64,000 nucleotides of DNA from Aphis gossypii (taxonomy: Eukaryota; Arthropoda; Insecta; Hemiptera; Aphididae): the NCBI RefSeq assembly GCF_020184175.1, contig NC_065530.1:69479260-69543259 (forward strand), in the 5' to 3' direction. Of the stretch, positions 39,650 through 51,285 are shown one piece after another. The notes below the pieces were generated by a model, which saw only the letters and a program-made list of their open reading frames with translations, was not told where the DNA came from and made no database searches. The position numbers were made by a program, and so were the translations under genes. Within the stretch, counting starts at the first letter, position 1, and every line of letters begins with the position of its first letter.

Positions 39650-41568
39650 ATGATTTTGACTATAAGTAGTTTGTTGATGATGTTTGCTAATCTCATGCAA
39701 CAAACAAAAAAAATTATTCAAGAGAAGTATTTAAAAAATGACAGTGGAAATACGACGGCGACCACGATTGAAATCGATGCTACAGATGAACAACTTGAAG
39801 AAAAAACACAAGAATTGAAGGACCAAATCTTTGGTAGGTATCACCAACTTTTGGTATTTACACAATATTATCAATTTGTTTAAAAATTGTTTTTAAACAA
39901 CAGATATTATTAGAACAATTAAGGATCCAGAGAAACCAGCTACTCTGGAAGACCTTAACGTTGTGTATGAAAATGGAGTAGAGGTCAGTATACAAAATAA
40001 TGATATTATTTGGTAAACAGGTGTGATTACATTATATTCATTCATTTAGTTTACAACTTTTATATGGATATATTCTCTTCACTCTACATTCCCTAAGTCC
40101 CAATATTATGGGATTATCCACTAGTGAAATATATGTACTTCTAAAGTTCTTACTATTAAATATTTTTATCAAGTGTTTCAATGCAGTGGACAAGAAAACA
40201 TTCCATTTTAAAGTATTTATACTCTTCTTCAAGAACGGAGTGTCCCATCAGAATATCAGAAAAAATAACGGTGGCCTAAAAACTAAATGGCCCGTTGGTC
40301 AGAAATTTAGATAGAAAATAACCATGCTAATAATGTAGACTAATGTGAACATTATTTGTTTCTGGTCTAAATTGTTATCCTCCTCTGCCCTTGCAGTCTT
40401 CTTCACTGTTCAGTTAACTAGTAGAATAAATCATAAATCTATTTGATTCACTATTCTAGATTATGTAGGAATGTAGGTTTGAATTTTTAACTATTCAGGT
40501 AATATTTATACAATGTAAATTGTAATTGTATTGTAACATTACGAGTACTTGTCATGTAATATAAAAAATATATAACTGATAACCTATCAAAAGTTTTTTT
40601 CCGTGTCATTCCTATTAATCAATAGTTTTGAGCATAAATGTAAAAGAATATAAAAGTACAAATTGAACACTATTGGTTCGATAGTTTACTTAGTATGTAA
40701 ATTAATTATTCATGTGTTTAAAATAATATAAAAATGTAACTATTTAATTACAATTTTAATAAGAATTATATCAGTTAGTCTAATATTTATTTAAATGAAA
40801 TTAGTTATACAAAAAGTAAATGTAATTGGTGCAATCATTAGAAAAAAAGCACTCAATTTACTTTAGGAGTAACAAAAATTATATACTATTAACAATTTAA
40901 TTAGAAATAAATATTTTAGCTATTAGCTAGTTTTATGTACTTAACTTATAATTAATATATATAATTCTTGAAACTAAAACAATCTATAAATGACGTAACT
41001 GTTATTATTATATCCATTTTATAGGTTATAAGTTATAACTACTTATAAGTATGTTTTTATTTTAATATGTCTAAAAAAATTGTTATACATTCATTGCCTA
41101 TGATTATGTCATACTAGGTAAATTGATTATTTTTTTTGTATTCAAATCATACTATATTAATGAATAATTTGACTTGTTAACACATGGAAATCACTAATAA
41201 GTCAACTTTGCAGGTAATTAATCAAAGAAACTTGAAATTATATACTGTTCGAATTGAATTCAATCCTACAGTACCACATTGCAGTTTAGCTACTTTAATT
41301 GGCCTCAGTATAAGAATTAAAGTTATAAGATCTATTTTAGAAAATGTTAAATTGGATATATACATTAAAGAAGGTGCTCACACGACTGAAGAAGAAAGTA
41401 ATTATGAGTTTTTGGGTTATTATTAACTTTTTTAACCAACTATGAATATATTATGTTATTATATTTACAGTTAACAAACAAATAAACGATAAAGAACGGG
41501 TTGCAGCTGCAATGGAAAATCCGAGTTTAAGAGATGTAGTGGAAAAATGTATAAAGGAAGAAGAATAA
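39650..41568 (+). CDS. CIAO2A: CIAO2A/galla-type MIP18 family cytosolic iron-sulfur assembly protein
   Basis: Member of the FAM96/MIP18 family, which works with CIAO1 and MMS19 to deliver iron-sulfur clusters to target apoproteins. Exons: 39650-39833, 39904-39983, 41214-41397, 41471-41568; 546 nt, 181 residues. Conserved blocks are DIIRTIKDPEKPATLEDLNV, FNPTVPHCSLATLIGL with the reactive cysteine, IYIKEGAHTTEEE and NKQINDKERVAAAMENPSLR. The A-type is favoured over CIAO2B by the hydrophobic N-terminus (ILTISSLLMMFANLM), as vertebrate CIAO2A also has one, and by overall pattern. The start is the first ATG of exon 1; the short hydrophobic leader makes alternative starts possible. The 1.2-kb intron 2 (39984-41213) holds nothing recognised. 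The gene converges with PDRG1, the stop codons lying 186 bp apart. Confidence 0.92.
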
Positions 41569-41754
41569 AAGTTAAAGTTTAAAGTATATATATATTATGT
41601 ATATTATATATATTGAATGTTTATACGATGGTGTTTGCCTTTTTAATGATCTATTAAAGTATATTTTATTGAATAATTTAAATTATATGTAAATATTATT
41701 ACAATCTTGTGATTTATTATACTATTTAAAAATTTGATCATAAATCATTATGTT

Positions 41755-42220
41755 TTAATCAGCTATACCAAGTACTTGATTCATTGCTTGCATTTCCTTT
41801 CTGGTAAGTGGATTTAAAAATAACCCTTTCACTGGTTCTTTATATTCCATATCATTCAATTTATTCACATCTACTTTAATGTTGCTTCTAAGAATATTCA
41901 TACGATTGTTTAAAGTAACTTGATCTGAAAATTATTTTGGTATTTTTATACAAGATTTTCACTAATTAATAAAACATATTAGGTATACCTGCTTGTAGCA
42001 TATTTTTAGCTTTTTCGACGGAAACTTTTACTAAGGATAAACCAACTGCCATCCATATCTTGTCTTCAGTATTTTTAGAATTTGTTAGTGCTCTGATAGC
42101 CATTCGATTACTATTTCTACTTTTATCCAAGGCAACCATTTCACTTTTACTAAGAAGTATTTTTTCTGCTTGTCTTTCTACTTGAAACAAGTATTCCATT
42201 GTTGTATTTTCATTGTTCAT
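41755..42220 (-). CDS. PDRG1: PDRG1, prefoldin-like subunit
   Basis: Small beta-type prefoldin-like protein, a component of the R2TP/prefoldin-like (PAQosome) assembly complex. Two exons: 42220-41989 and 41924-41755; 402 nt, 133 residues, the same as human PDRG1. Exon 1 contains the family segment KSEMVALDKSRNSNRMAIRAL within a long helix, followed by a short hairpin region. Exon 2 has a second helix and ends with the conserved NPLTRKEMQAMNQVLG, matching the NPL..EM....V motif of vertebrate PDRG1. The split Asp codon joins QAG to QVTLN in frame. Confidence 0.9.
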
Positions 42221-42592
42221 AATGAATTATTTACTAAAAAAAAAAAAATTAAAAATGATGGTTTCAAGATATTAAATATTTTATTGATTCATCATTAGTT
42301 AGATAACAATTTACGGGTCAAAATGTGGATAAATTCAACAAAAATTGATTGATATACAGTTAAAAAAAAATAATATATATACATTTATTGTTACTAAAAA
42401 TAATAAAAGTAATTACAAAATTACATAAATTGAAATATATTATTAAATAAATACAATAATTATTATATGTTATGAAATCCTAGATTATATAAATATAGTA
42501 TACATTTTAATTACAACAAAAGTAAATAAGTAATAAAAATAACATTATTTAATACATTGTGTTAAAGAAGATCACTAACAACATTATATTAA

Positions 42593-43354
42593 TTAAAGTT
42601 TCTCCATTAATTTTTTAGTAATGGACTTCATTGTTTGCTCTGCTATTTGTACTGCCATTAATGCTTGATCCATATTAGGTGGTAATCCGTGGTATATTTT
42701 TTTCTGTGTAGCTTTTAATTCAGAAGTTTCAGAACAGATTTTTTCTTGTTTATTTTCAATGTCAGTTATTTTTTTCACCAACTTCACTATTGCATCACAG
42801 TTGTCCACCGTTTGTATACTATCAATTGATTTAATGTTAATAGGTTCAGCTATATAGCCTACAGGTGAATAATTGATATTAGATAATTCACATTTAAGAT
42901 CATTTTGTTGTTCAATCACTATTTTTAATTTATTTAAATATTCATCAATATCATCAATTAATTCTTTTTGTTTATTACATTTTTCAATAATTGATAAATA
43001 TTTAGTGAATATGCTATTTGCATTATAATCACCAATACCAGTTTCTTGTAGAATATTTGCTGCATATTCTAACTGTTCATTTTTAGATAAAAAATTAAGA
43101 GAACTTCCAGTCTTATTTGAATAAAATAATTTTTCATTTTCCACAGATTCTTTGAAATTTAAAATATTTGTAGCATAGTTTTTGTTTTCTCCCTCAATGG
43201 ATAATGTGTTGACAATATATTCCATTTGATTGTACAACTCATTGTTGTCTTTCAATTGTTTGACTTTATCACAGCTGACTTTAAATTCACTTACTATTGA
43301 TTTCATTCCCATATTTAATTTTTCTGTATCTGTAGTTTTTAATTTTGATGCCAT
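42593..43354 (-). CDS. coiled-coil protein, tentatively a HAUS1-like augmin subunit
   Basis: Single-exon coding region of 253 residues, starting at an ATG with the upstream context TAAAATGGCA and ending in TAA. It is almost entirely predicted helix with Lys/Glu/Asn/Ile heptads. The only landmark I recognise is near the C-terminus: KKIYHGLPPNMDQALMAVQI followed by a final helix. This resembles the GLPP..(x)A...I motif that closes HAUS1/AUG1 augmin subunits, which help gamma-tubulin nucleate microtubules within the spindle. Vertebrate HAUS1 is of similar size (about 278 residues). The family call rests on that motif and overall form, and other coiled-coil families are possible. It lies 372 bp upstream of PDRG1 on the same strand and is divergent from MCM4. 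Confidence 0.6.
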   Translation of the reverse strand: MASKLKTTDTEKLNMGMKSIVSEFKVSCDKVKQLKDNNELYNQMEYIVNTLSIEGENKNYATNILNFKESVENEKLFYSNKTGSSLNFLSKNEQLEYAANILQETGIGDYNANSIFTKYLSIIEKCNKQKELIDDIDEYLNKLKIVIEQQNDLKCELSNINYSPVGYIAEPINIKSIDSIQTVDNCDAIVKLVKKITDIENKQEKICSETSELKATQKKIYHGLPPNMDQALMAVQIAEQTMKSITKKLMEKL

Positions 43355-44911
43355 TTTATTTGGTGGTATAGATATATTTAAAAATATATTTCAATTTTAA
43401 TATATTTACTTACTAAATCTGTTAAAACAAAAATACATACATATTGCTTAGAATTTCATATAAATCATATATCTTGTCTGAATTTGAATATTTAAATTAA
43501 TCATGATAAGTTAAATTTCATGCAAAAATAATAATTTTTTGTATGCTAATTATTTGGAGTTATAAGTAAATTATTTTGGTTGTTTTGCAGATTAAATTAA
43601 TCATTTACATACACTGTTACCCATTTATATATTATTAAAGAAATCAAATAAGAATTAGCAAAATAATAATTGTTTTTTCTAGGTTCTTACATTATCTAAT
43701 TAAGTTTGTAGAAATGATTAATTCTTGAAAATCAATTATATAATATATGTTCATAACTATGCAAAGGAAAGTTATGGTGGTGTCACCCAACAGAAAATAA
43801 ATAAAATAAAATACATAGTTAGATTGTTAACTAAACCCATCCAAATAACTTATTACATACACAACCAATATTTATTATTTATTTTCTGACAGTTTATTAT
43901 ATTTTCCAACAATAATAAATAGATAAGAAATTTATATTAAGAATATTCACTATTCATTGAATATAAAAACTCCGTCAAATATTAGATAATATTGTTACAG
44001 AATACAGATAAAACAGCTTAAAATTTAAACGTAATATGGTATGATAAATGTATGTTATAATTTTACTTACTTCAAAACTGGGCTTTAAAAATTAGTTATA
44101 AAAACAAGTATAATTCACAATATTACAATATTTAAATTTCATAAATATTAAAATACTATAATACTACAAATCTTGTCTAAATTTAAACTGAAACTAATAA
44201 TACTATAGAGTTAAACGAGTTAATTGTCAAGACAGTAAGACGTAAATTAAAGTTAATAGTTACAGAGTAAATAGTCACTGTAGACAATACTCATTACTCA
44301 GTAGTCACTAGTCAGCACTCACTACTCAGTACTCACGGAACTTGTTAACCGTTAACTATAGACAATTTATAGATATATATATTATATATTAACCGTGTAT
44401 AATAGATTTATTATATATATATTCTGTGCTGTGGCTGTTACCAATAATTTTTATCAGATAACATAAATTGAATTTCTTTTTCCTATCAGTGTGTGTATCT
44501 TATAAATATTGTTATGTTATGGTGTGACCAAATAATGGCTACACTGATTTGTAACCTTTAAAAATATGATTTTATAATTTCCTTTTATTTTGCCGCCAAT
44601 TTTGTTGATGTATTAATATTTATTGTTTTGTTGTTAGTTATTTTATTATTCTATTGACTGTTCAGCATTCAGTGTTGGGAAGAGACGAGTGACAAGTGAC
44701 AACTGAAGTCAGAATTCAATTTTCATAATCAGAAGAATGTTTTTTATGATTCTTGCCAACTAATTGTAATAGTAGTACACGTTTTGTAGTTACAGTCGCA
44801 CTAAACATCACATTTTATTTGTATTTATCGGAGATTCAGGTAACTACAACTTTATTACTCAATCTTACTTAAAGATAATTCAATTTCATTAATTCCATTT
44901 TAATTTAAGAT
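43355..44911. promoter_or_regulatory. divergent promoter region between the HAUS1-like gene and MCM4
   Basis: This 1.56-kb gap lies between two start codons. It contains imperfect ACTCAGTAGTCACTAG-type repeats at 44290-44335 (CACTCACTACTCAGTACTCA). A probable MCM4 5' UTR runs from about 44640. A good donor TCAG|GTAACT at 44839/44840 pairs with an acceptor TTTAAG at 44909, giving a 70-bp intron in the MCM4 leader two bases before the ATG. Confidence 0.5.
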
Positions 44912-47605
44912 ATGTCTGGTCGTACCCCTCAAAGAAATGGCAGTACTACGCCAAGGGGAGGACAAACTCCTTCTCGGAGCAATGCCACTACTCCAAGAGG
45001 GCAAACTCCTCGAAATAATGCCACTACTCCAAGAGGTGGCAGAACTCCAACAAGAAATGGTACTGCTACTCCAAGGGAAAGTAGAACTCCCACAATAAAT
45101 GGTACTACTCCAAGGGAAGGAAGGACTCCTTCTAGAAATAACATGACACCAAGAGTTAATGGTCGATCACCTCATACTAGAACACCTGGTTCTGTTTCCA
45201 GTCGTCGGTCAGGGGCTATAGTCTCCGAAGCATCTTCACCAGCTCGTCGTTTTATGACAAGTCCTTTGCAAGGTTTACGTACCAGTGAAGTAGACCTTAG
45301 TTCTCCGATAAATTATGGCTCTCCTTTAAGTTCTGTAGATTCTCGGGCTACTGGTTTCACAATGCGTAGTGGTGGTTCAGTTCAAAGAAATAACTTATCA
45401 GTTAATCGTCGGCAAAGGCAAGTGGATACTACTAATTATGAAAATGGAGCTCCTCGTCCTGATAATGAAAATCAAGATGTTGCTCCTAATTTAGTCATAT
45501 GGGGTACAGATGTTGTAGTTGATAAATGTCGTTTAAGATTCCAAAATTTTATTGAAACATTTTGTGTCAATGAAACTGAATTGCCTTATTATATGGCTAA
45601 ATTAAGTAATGTTCTGGAAATGGAAATCCCTTACGTAGATATTAATTGTGCTCACTTACACCAATTTGATTCTGAACTTTATCAACAATTAATTTGCTAC
45701 CCACAAGAAGTTATCCCAGTATTTGATACAGTTATAAATGAAGTATTTTTCACTAAATATCCAGCAGCTGACTTGACACATGTTACTAAAGCTCTGCAAG
45801 TACGTCCTTTTAATGTACAAAAAACTAAGAATATGAGATTTCTTAATCCCGAAGATATGGACCAGCTAATAACTGTTTCAGGAATGGTAATTCGATGTAG
45901 TGACATTATACCTGAGATGCGGGATGCATTTTTCAGATGTATTGTGTGTTCTTATACAACTATTGTAGAAATAGATCGTGGTAATATTGCTGAACCAACT
46001 CTATGCCCTCATTGTAATACTAATCATTGTTTTGAATTAATACACAACCAATCTAATTTTACTGATAAACAATTGACTAAACTTCAAGAATCTCCCGATG
46101 AAATGCCCGCTGGTCAGACACCACATACTGTAAATTTATATTCCTACAATGAACTTATTGAAACTGTGCAAGCTGGTGACCGTGTATCTGTTACTGGTAT
46201 TTACAGAGCTGTTCCAATGCAAGTAAATCCTAGAATGAGAAACTTCCGAAGTGTGTACAGGACTCACATTGACATTTTACACTTTTTAAAAAGTAATGAT
46301 AGCCGTATATCATTTGCTGTTGAAGAGAAAAATAAAATAAGTGAGGAACGAATTGAAATATTACGACAGTTATCTAAGACAGTAGATATATACGATAGAC
46401 TGTCAAATACTTTAGCCCCTTCTATATATGAAAATTGCGATATAAAAAAAGGTATACTAATGCAACTTTTTGGCGGTACCCGAAAAACTTCAAAAAAAAA
46501 AAATCATTTAAGATCTGAAATAAATATACTATTATGTGGTGATCCAGGTACAAGTAAATCCCAATTTTTGTCTTATGTTTATGATATTGTACCTAGAAGT
46601 CAGTATACTAGTGGTAAAGGATCTTCAGCTGTTGGTATGACAGCTTATGTAATTAGAGATCCAGAAACCCGGCAACTGGTTTTACAAACTGGGGCTTTAG
46701 TTTTAGCTGACAATGGAGTTTGTTGCATTGATGAATTTGATAAAATGAGCGAGTCGGCCAGGAGTGTATTGCATGAAGTTATGGAACAACAAACTTTGAG
46801 TATTGCTAAAGCAGGCATTATTTGTCAATTAAATGCTAGAACTTCAATTTTAGCTGCAGCAAACCCGTGTGAATCGCAATGGAATAAAAATAAGACTATT
46901 ATAGAAAACATTCAACTCCCTCACACTCTGTTATCTAGATTTGATTTAATATTTTTAATGTTGGATCCACAAAATGAACAGTATGATAGAAGATTAGCCA
47001 ATCACTTGGTATCTTTGTATTACAAAAATGAACACTACGAACGTGATGAACAAATGGATACTAGCCTACTTCAAGATTATATTACTTATGGACGTGAAAC
47101 ATTTCAACCTATTTTAAATGAGGAAAGTAGACAGAAACTTATTCAGTATTATGTTAACATGAGAACTGTTGGAAGTGGTAGAGGACAAGTATCTGCATAT
47201 CCTAGGCAGTTAGAATCTTTAATTCGGTTATCAGAAGCTCATGCAAAAATGAGATATTCCAACGTTGTGGAGATGAAAGATGTTGATGAAGCTTGGAGGT
47301 TATATAGAGAAGCATTAAAACAAAGTGCTACAGATCCTCTTTCTGGCAAAATAGATGTTGGAATACTGACTACAGGATTGAGTTCAGCTGCAAGACAAAG
47401 ACGACATGACCTCGCAGAATATTTAACAAAAGTTATATCGAGCCAACCAAAATCTACTATATTTAACTACCAAAAATTATTAAGTGAAACTAAATTAGCT
47501 TTTCAATTTCAAGTAACTAGAGACATGTTTGATGACGCTCTTAAGGAAGTCCAAGATTTGGGGCAAATTATAGTTACAGGAAGAACCACAATTCGTAGTA
47601 TTTAA
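44912..47605 (+). CDS. Mcm4: MCM4, subunit of the MCM2-7 replicative helicase
   Basis: One uninterrupted 897-codon ORF. MCM4 is part of the hexameric AAA+ helicase that unwinds DNA at replication forks. Residues 1 to about 95 are a low-complexity tail of repeated TPRxGRTPxRN units rich in Thr/Ser-Pro, the kind of region phosphorylated by CDK and DDK. The N-terminal domain follows, with a CxxC...CxxC zinc site near residues 341-370 (CIVC, CPHC). The ATPase core has Walker A GDPGTSKSQ near 543, Walker B CCIDEFDKM near 604 and the arginine finger LLSRFDLIF near 675. The LPHTLLSRF and FQPILNEES blocks and the C-terminal winged-helix are MCM4-like. The start is the first ATG after a probable leader intron (44840-44909). 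The coding region has no introns, unlike MCM5 nearby, yet the leader intron argues against a simple processed copy. Confidence 0.96.
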   Translation: MSGRTPQRNGSTTPRGGQTPSRSNATTPRGQTPRNNATTPRGGRTPTRNGTATPRESRTPTINGTTPREGRTPSRNNMTPRVNGRSPHTRTPGSVSSRRSGAIVSEASSPARRFMTSPLQGLRTSEVDLSSPINYGSPLSSVDSRATGFTMRSGGSVQRNNLSVNRRQRQVDTTNYENGAPRPDNENQDVAPNLVIWGTDVVVDKCRLRFQNFIETFCVNETELPYYMAKLSNVLEMEIPYVDINCAHLHQFDSELYQQLICYPQEVIPVFDTVINEVFFTKYPAADLTHVTKALQVRPFNVQKTKNMRFLNPEDMDQLITVSGMVIRCSDIIPEMRDAFFRCIVCSYTTIVEIDRGNIAEPTLCPHCNTNHCFELIHNQSNFTDKQLTKLQESPDEMPAGQTPHTVNLYSYNELIETVQAGDRVSVTGIYRAVPMQVNPRMRNFRSVYRTHIDILHFLKSNDSRISFAVEEKNKISEERIEILRQLSKTVDIYDRLSNTLAPSIYENCDIKKGILMQLFGGTRKTSKKKNHLRSEINILLCGDPGTSKSQFLSYVYDIVPRSQYTSGKGSSAVGMTAYVIRDPETRQLVLQTGALVLADNGVCCIDEFDKMSESARSVLHEVMEQQTLSIAKAGIICQLNARTSILAAANPCESQWNKNKTIIENIQLPHTLLSRFDLIFLMLDPQNEQYDRRLANHLVSLYYKNEHYERDEQMDTSLLQDYITYGRETFQPILNEESRQKLIQYYVNMRTVGSGRGQVSAYPRQLESLIRLSEAHAKMRYSNVVEMKDVDEAWRLYREALKQSATDPLSGKIDVGILTTGLSSAARQRRHDLAEYLTKVISSQPKSTIFNYQKLLSETKLAFQFQVTRDMFDDALKEVQDLGQIIVTGRTTIRSI

Positions 47606-48150
47606 GTTATTTAATAATTTATAATTTTTTTTCATATCGTGAATTATTACTGTTTTAGTTATTAATGGCGTGTGTATTTTTAAAAATTTTATGTATGTAG
47701 GTTGTCAATATCATTAATAAAAAAAATTCATTCAAACATTAACAGATAGTTGCTAATGACAAACTTCTTTCACTCCTCAAAATATTCAACCGTTAATTAA
47801 TTTTTAGATTGTAATAATGAACATGAATAATAAAAAAATAATATTTATACTTCATAATGCTTACATACATTTTTAAAAATGATTAAGTAATTTCACTTGT
47901 TATCTCTTTTCTATAGAATATGAGGGACTCACAGAAATAAATTTTATGAGTGTTATATAAATTGGTATACCTTAAGAAAAATGAATACAATTACAAGTTA
48001 TCTGTAATGTGTCAAATTATTAATGGTCATTAAAACTATATTGAGTTACAAATTTAATTTTGTTCAAAAATATTAACAAAACAAAAACAATTTTTAAATA
48101 AAAACATCATTAAGTTTTGTTAACATGAATTCAAAATAGTAGATAAACTT
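47606..48150. other. convergent 3' region between MCM4 and DNAJC2
   Basis: 545 bp of AT-rich DNA hold the two 3' ends of convergent genes. AATAAA-like words occur for both strands (for example 47715-47722 plus, and TTTATT near 48095 for minus). No gene or repeat is recognised. Confidence 0.5.
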
Positions 48151-51100
48151 TTATACTTGAGCAGCTTTCTTGGCTTTAACTATTTCAACAATTTCTTTAT
48201 ATCTTTTCATACATTCCTTTTTCGTTCTTGTTGGAACACATTCTGCTATTCTATCCCAACGTTCTTTTACTGCATTTGGATACGTTTTAAGAGCTTGTTC
48301 CAATAATTTTTGCTCATCTGCTGACCATCCAACTGGACGTTCTGAAACCACTTCAGGAATTTGTGATTCACATTTTTTCTCCTTTTCAAATTGATCATAC
48401 GCATTGGCATTCATTTCAGATTTTAAAGCATTATCAGTGTAGTTAGTACTTTGAAGAGATTTAGCTTTTGCTAATACTTGCTTGGCATTTCGTTCACCGT
48501 TCTTACTATGTTGGTTGATAAAATTTGCAACAGCTTCCCAACGTTGGTTCGTACCAGCAGGAAACAAATTGACTGCTTTTATCAATAATTGAACATCGTC
48601 TGTTTCCCAATCATTATTATTTTTTTCAACAATTTTGGTATCATTTTTAATAACATTATTCATTTCAACTCTACATTCCATTTGTTTAAGTTTTTCTATT
48701 AATGCTTTACGACCTTCTATTTGAAGAGAACTGGACAATTGTTTAAGCTGTAAGGCAGAAAGTTGATCACAAATTTTTTCAACACCGGACATAATTTCAA
48801 TAACATTATCACCGCTTTGAATATAGTAATTATTTGCTTTACATAAATCCCTTATATGCTTACGTTCTTTTTTCAAAGCTTTCTTTTGACTATCTTTTTC
48901 TGCCTTAAGAGCATTTCGTTGTGCTTTTTCTGCAGCTTCACGTTCTTCTTTTTCTTTTTGTACTTTGGCTTCTTCTTCTTCTCTTAGTCTAATTTCTTCT
49001 TCTTGTTTTTGTCTTATTGCGTCTTTTTTGGCTTGTTTCACAGCAGCTTTCCGTTCTTGTTCCTCCTTTTTAAATTTTAAAAGTCTTGGATCATTAGCAT
49101 ATGCTAGGTCAACTAACTGTCTAATACGAGTACTCTCTTCTTTTTTTAGCTTAGTACGATTTGCACGATTTTGTTTTTCAATCCATCTTCGTTCTTCACG
49201 ATCTGAGGCCTGTTCACGATCTTCTTCATCAAGATATGAAAATTCTCTCCATGAATTGAAACCATACCAAAAATTGTAGAAACGATCAACATGATCACGA
49301 CTACTATTTATATCTCCTAAAAGTGGTACAGAATTTTGTTCTGACCACATACTATTACGAACAAATACTGGGCCAAATAATTCAAAAAAGTCAGATTTTT
49401 TTGCCGTTTCCTTAGAAGGAATACTGTTATCAAATTTAGGATCAATTGAATCATATGCGCGTCTTTTAGTTTTATTTCCAAGAGTTTCCCAAGCTTTAGT
49501 GATGCAAGTAAAATAATCATCATCTCCTTGAACTTTCTCACCAAGCTTTTTTCTTTTATCTGGATGATGATTAAGAACTCTACGTCTATAAGCACTTTTG
49601 ATTTGTGCTTCTGTGGCTTTATACCGCAATTTTGATAATCCTAAAACTCTGAAATTAGAAAAAAAAATTAAATTTCTATTAGTAACTATAAAAAATAATT
49701 CTAAGCAAAATTAACAAATTCATTTGAACTAGAATGGGTTTATACTAGTTTTTAAAAATTTATAACTTTAATAAATATAAGTACAATAAAATGTATACGT
49801 CAAATTTTATAACAATTACATCGGATAACACCATGGTTAAAATGTATCAAATATACAACAATACCAATTGTAAATAAATGTTCATGAACAAAAGGCAAAT
49901 TATATACTTAATAAAAACAAATATCCAAAAGTAGAAAGTAAGAATGTAATATTGATTCCTTATAAAAATTGTGTACCTAGTTTAATATTGATTGTAAATA
50001 AAAGAAAAATTGAAAAACTTTAACAGCTTTAAACGATTAGGTAATATGATTTGCACGGGTCTATTAATATGTATATGTTACAAGTTAGCATTAATCAATG
50101 AAAACATTTTTAATGTTTTGTGTCTTCATAACTTAAGAGAATTAATTGATTTGCATACAAACCAAAATGAATGGTATAATTTATTGAACTTTTTAAATAT
50201 TTTAATTGTTTCTTTTTATGACTAGGTACCAAGTAAAATAAAATATAGGTTATAAGTGAACAGCTGATATTTAGGTTTTCAAAATATTTTTATTGGTTTT
50301 AGGCAATTTTATTACAAAGATGAAACATGTGGACAATTTATCCATCACAGAGTTTGTATGAAAAAATTTATCTTGGATACTAAAACATATTTTGTACTAT
50401 TACCTATACAATATTTTAGAATATACTCTAATATTGTTCATAAAATATATAAATTGTTAATTTATCGAGATATAATTTTTTTTCTTTTTTTTTTTTTTAG
50501 GAAAAAAAATAATTTGATTTAAAAATAAAAAAAAATAAATAATCATTCAATCCAACCTAACCTTTGGTAATTAAATTGGTAATGGTGGTCATTCTGTTAC
50601 TTACAGTCAGTGATTGGCACAGATATATAGAATATAATATATCTGTGGTGATTGTACCATAGATATAATTTACTTGTTACCAAAGGAATGGTACAGAACA
50701 GTTATTTATTGTTTTCATTAAACTATTTTAGAAAATAAAATCATACCTTTTATTTTCATATTTTAAAGTTTAAAGAATATTGTAGAACATATTAGCATCA
50801 TATTTTAAGATTTTAAGAACCTAAAAATTCGCTCTTTAGTAATAAGCTATAACTTGGAATATAAATTGAACGAAATTTAAAACCTTGTGTGAGGATCACA
50901 CTATTAGTTTATAGTATGAATTTTTAATATAGATAGGTATGTCCTAATCAATATTCATAATAAATGTAATAGCTCAGTCTATTATCTAAATTTATTATAA
51001 ATGATTATGAATAATAACTATGAACTACTAAATAAATATATTTAATAATTACTGATAATGATCCTGATCTTTCCATTCCTTAGGATCTAGAGTTTTTAGA

Positions 51101-51285
51101 TAAATTGTATCTGCTTGACTTTCTTCGTCGATAAATGATTCATTGGTATCTTCTACTTCTTCGCCATTAGTTAAACATTTATCTTGAACAGTTGAGCCTG
51201 ATAAATATCTCAATATCCATGGTCCGACTGTTTCTACAGTGCGATGTTGAACATTCAATATAGATGGTTTCTCTTTGTCTTTCAT
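48151..51285 (-). CDS. DNAJC2: DNAJC2 (zuotin/MPP11/ZRF1) ribosome-associated J-protein with two SANT domains
   Basis: Hsp40 of the ribosome-associated complex that helps fold nascent chains, also known in animals as a chromatin factor. Two exons: 51285-51053 and 49648-48151; 1731 nt, 576 residues (human 621). The junction restores DPKEWKDQDHYQVLGLSKLR, matching the human TLDPKDWKNQDHYAVLGL. The J domain covers about residues 75-150 with the HPD motif near 106 (NHHPDKRKK), then FTCITKAWETLG. The zuotin-specific block FYNFWYGFNSWREFSYLDEE follows, then a long charged Lys/Glu coiled coil. Two SANT/Myb domains come last, about 425-480 (LLIKAVNLFPAGTNQRWEAV) and about 517-570 (LLEQALKTYPNAVKERWDRI). 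The short N-terminal exon is less conserved. The 1.4-kb intron contains nothing recognised. Confidence 0.96.

Noticed and set aside
40038..40314. Overlapping ORFs in the CIAO2A intron
   Set aside because: No homology recognised on either strand and no splice support; consistent with chance in an AT-rich intron.
44929..45144. 71-codon minus-strand Leu/Val-rich ORF
   Set aside because: Antisense shadow of the MCM4 TPR repeat tail.
50010..50225. 71-codon hydrophobic ORF in the DNAJC2 intron
   Set aside because: Opposite strand, very AT-rich codons, no recognised motif, no acceptor or donor context.
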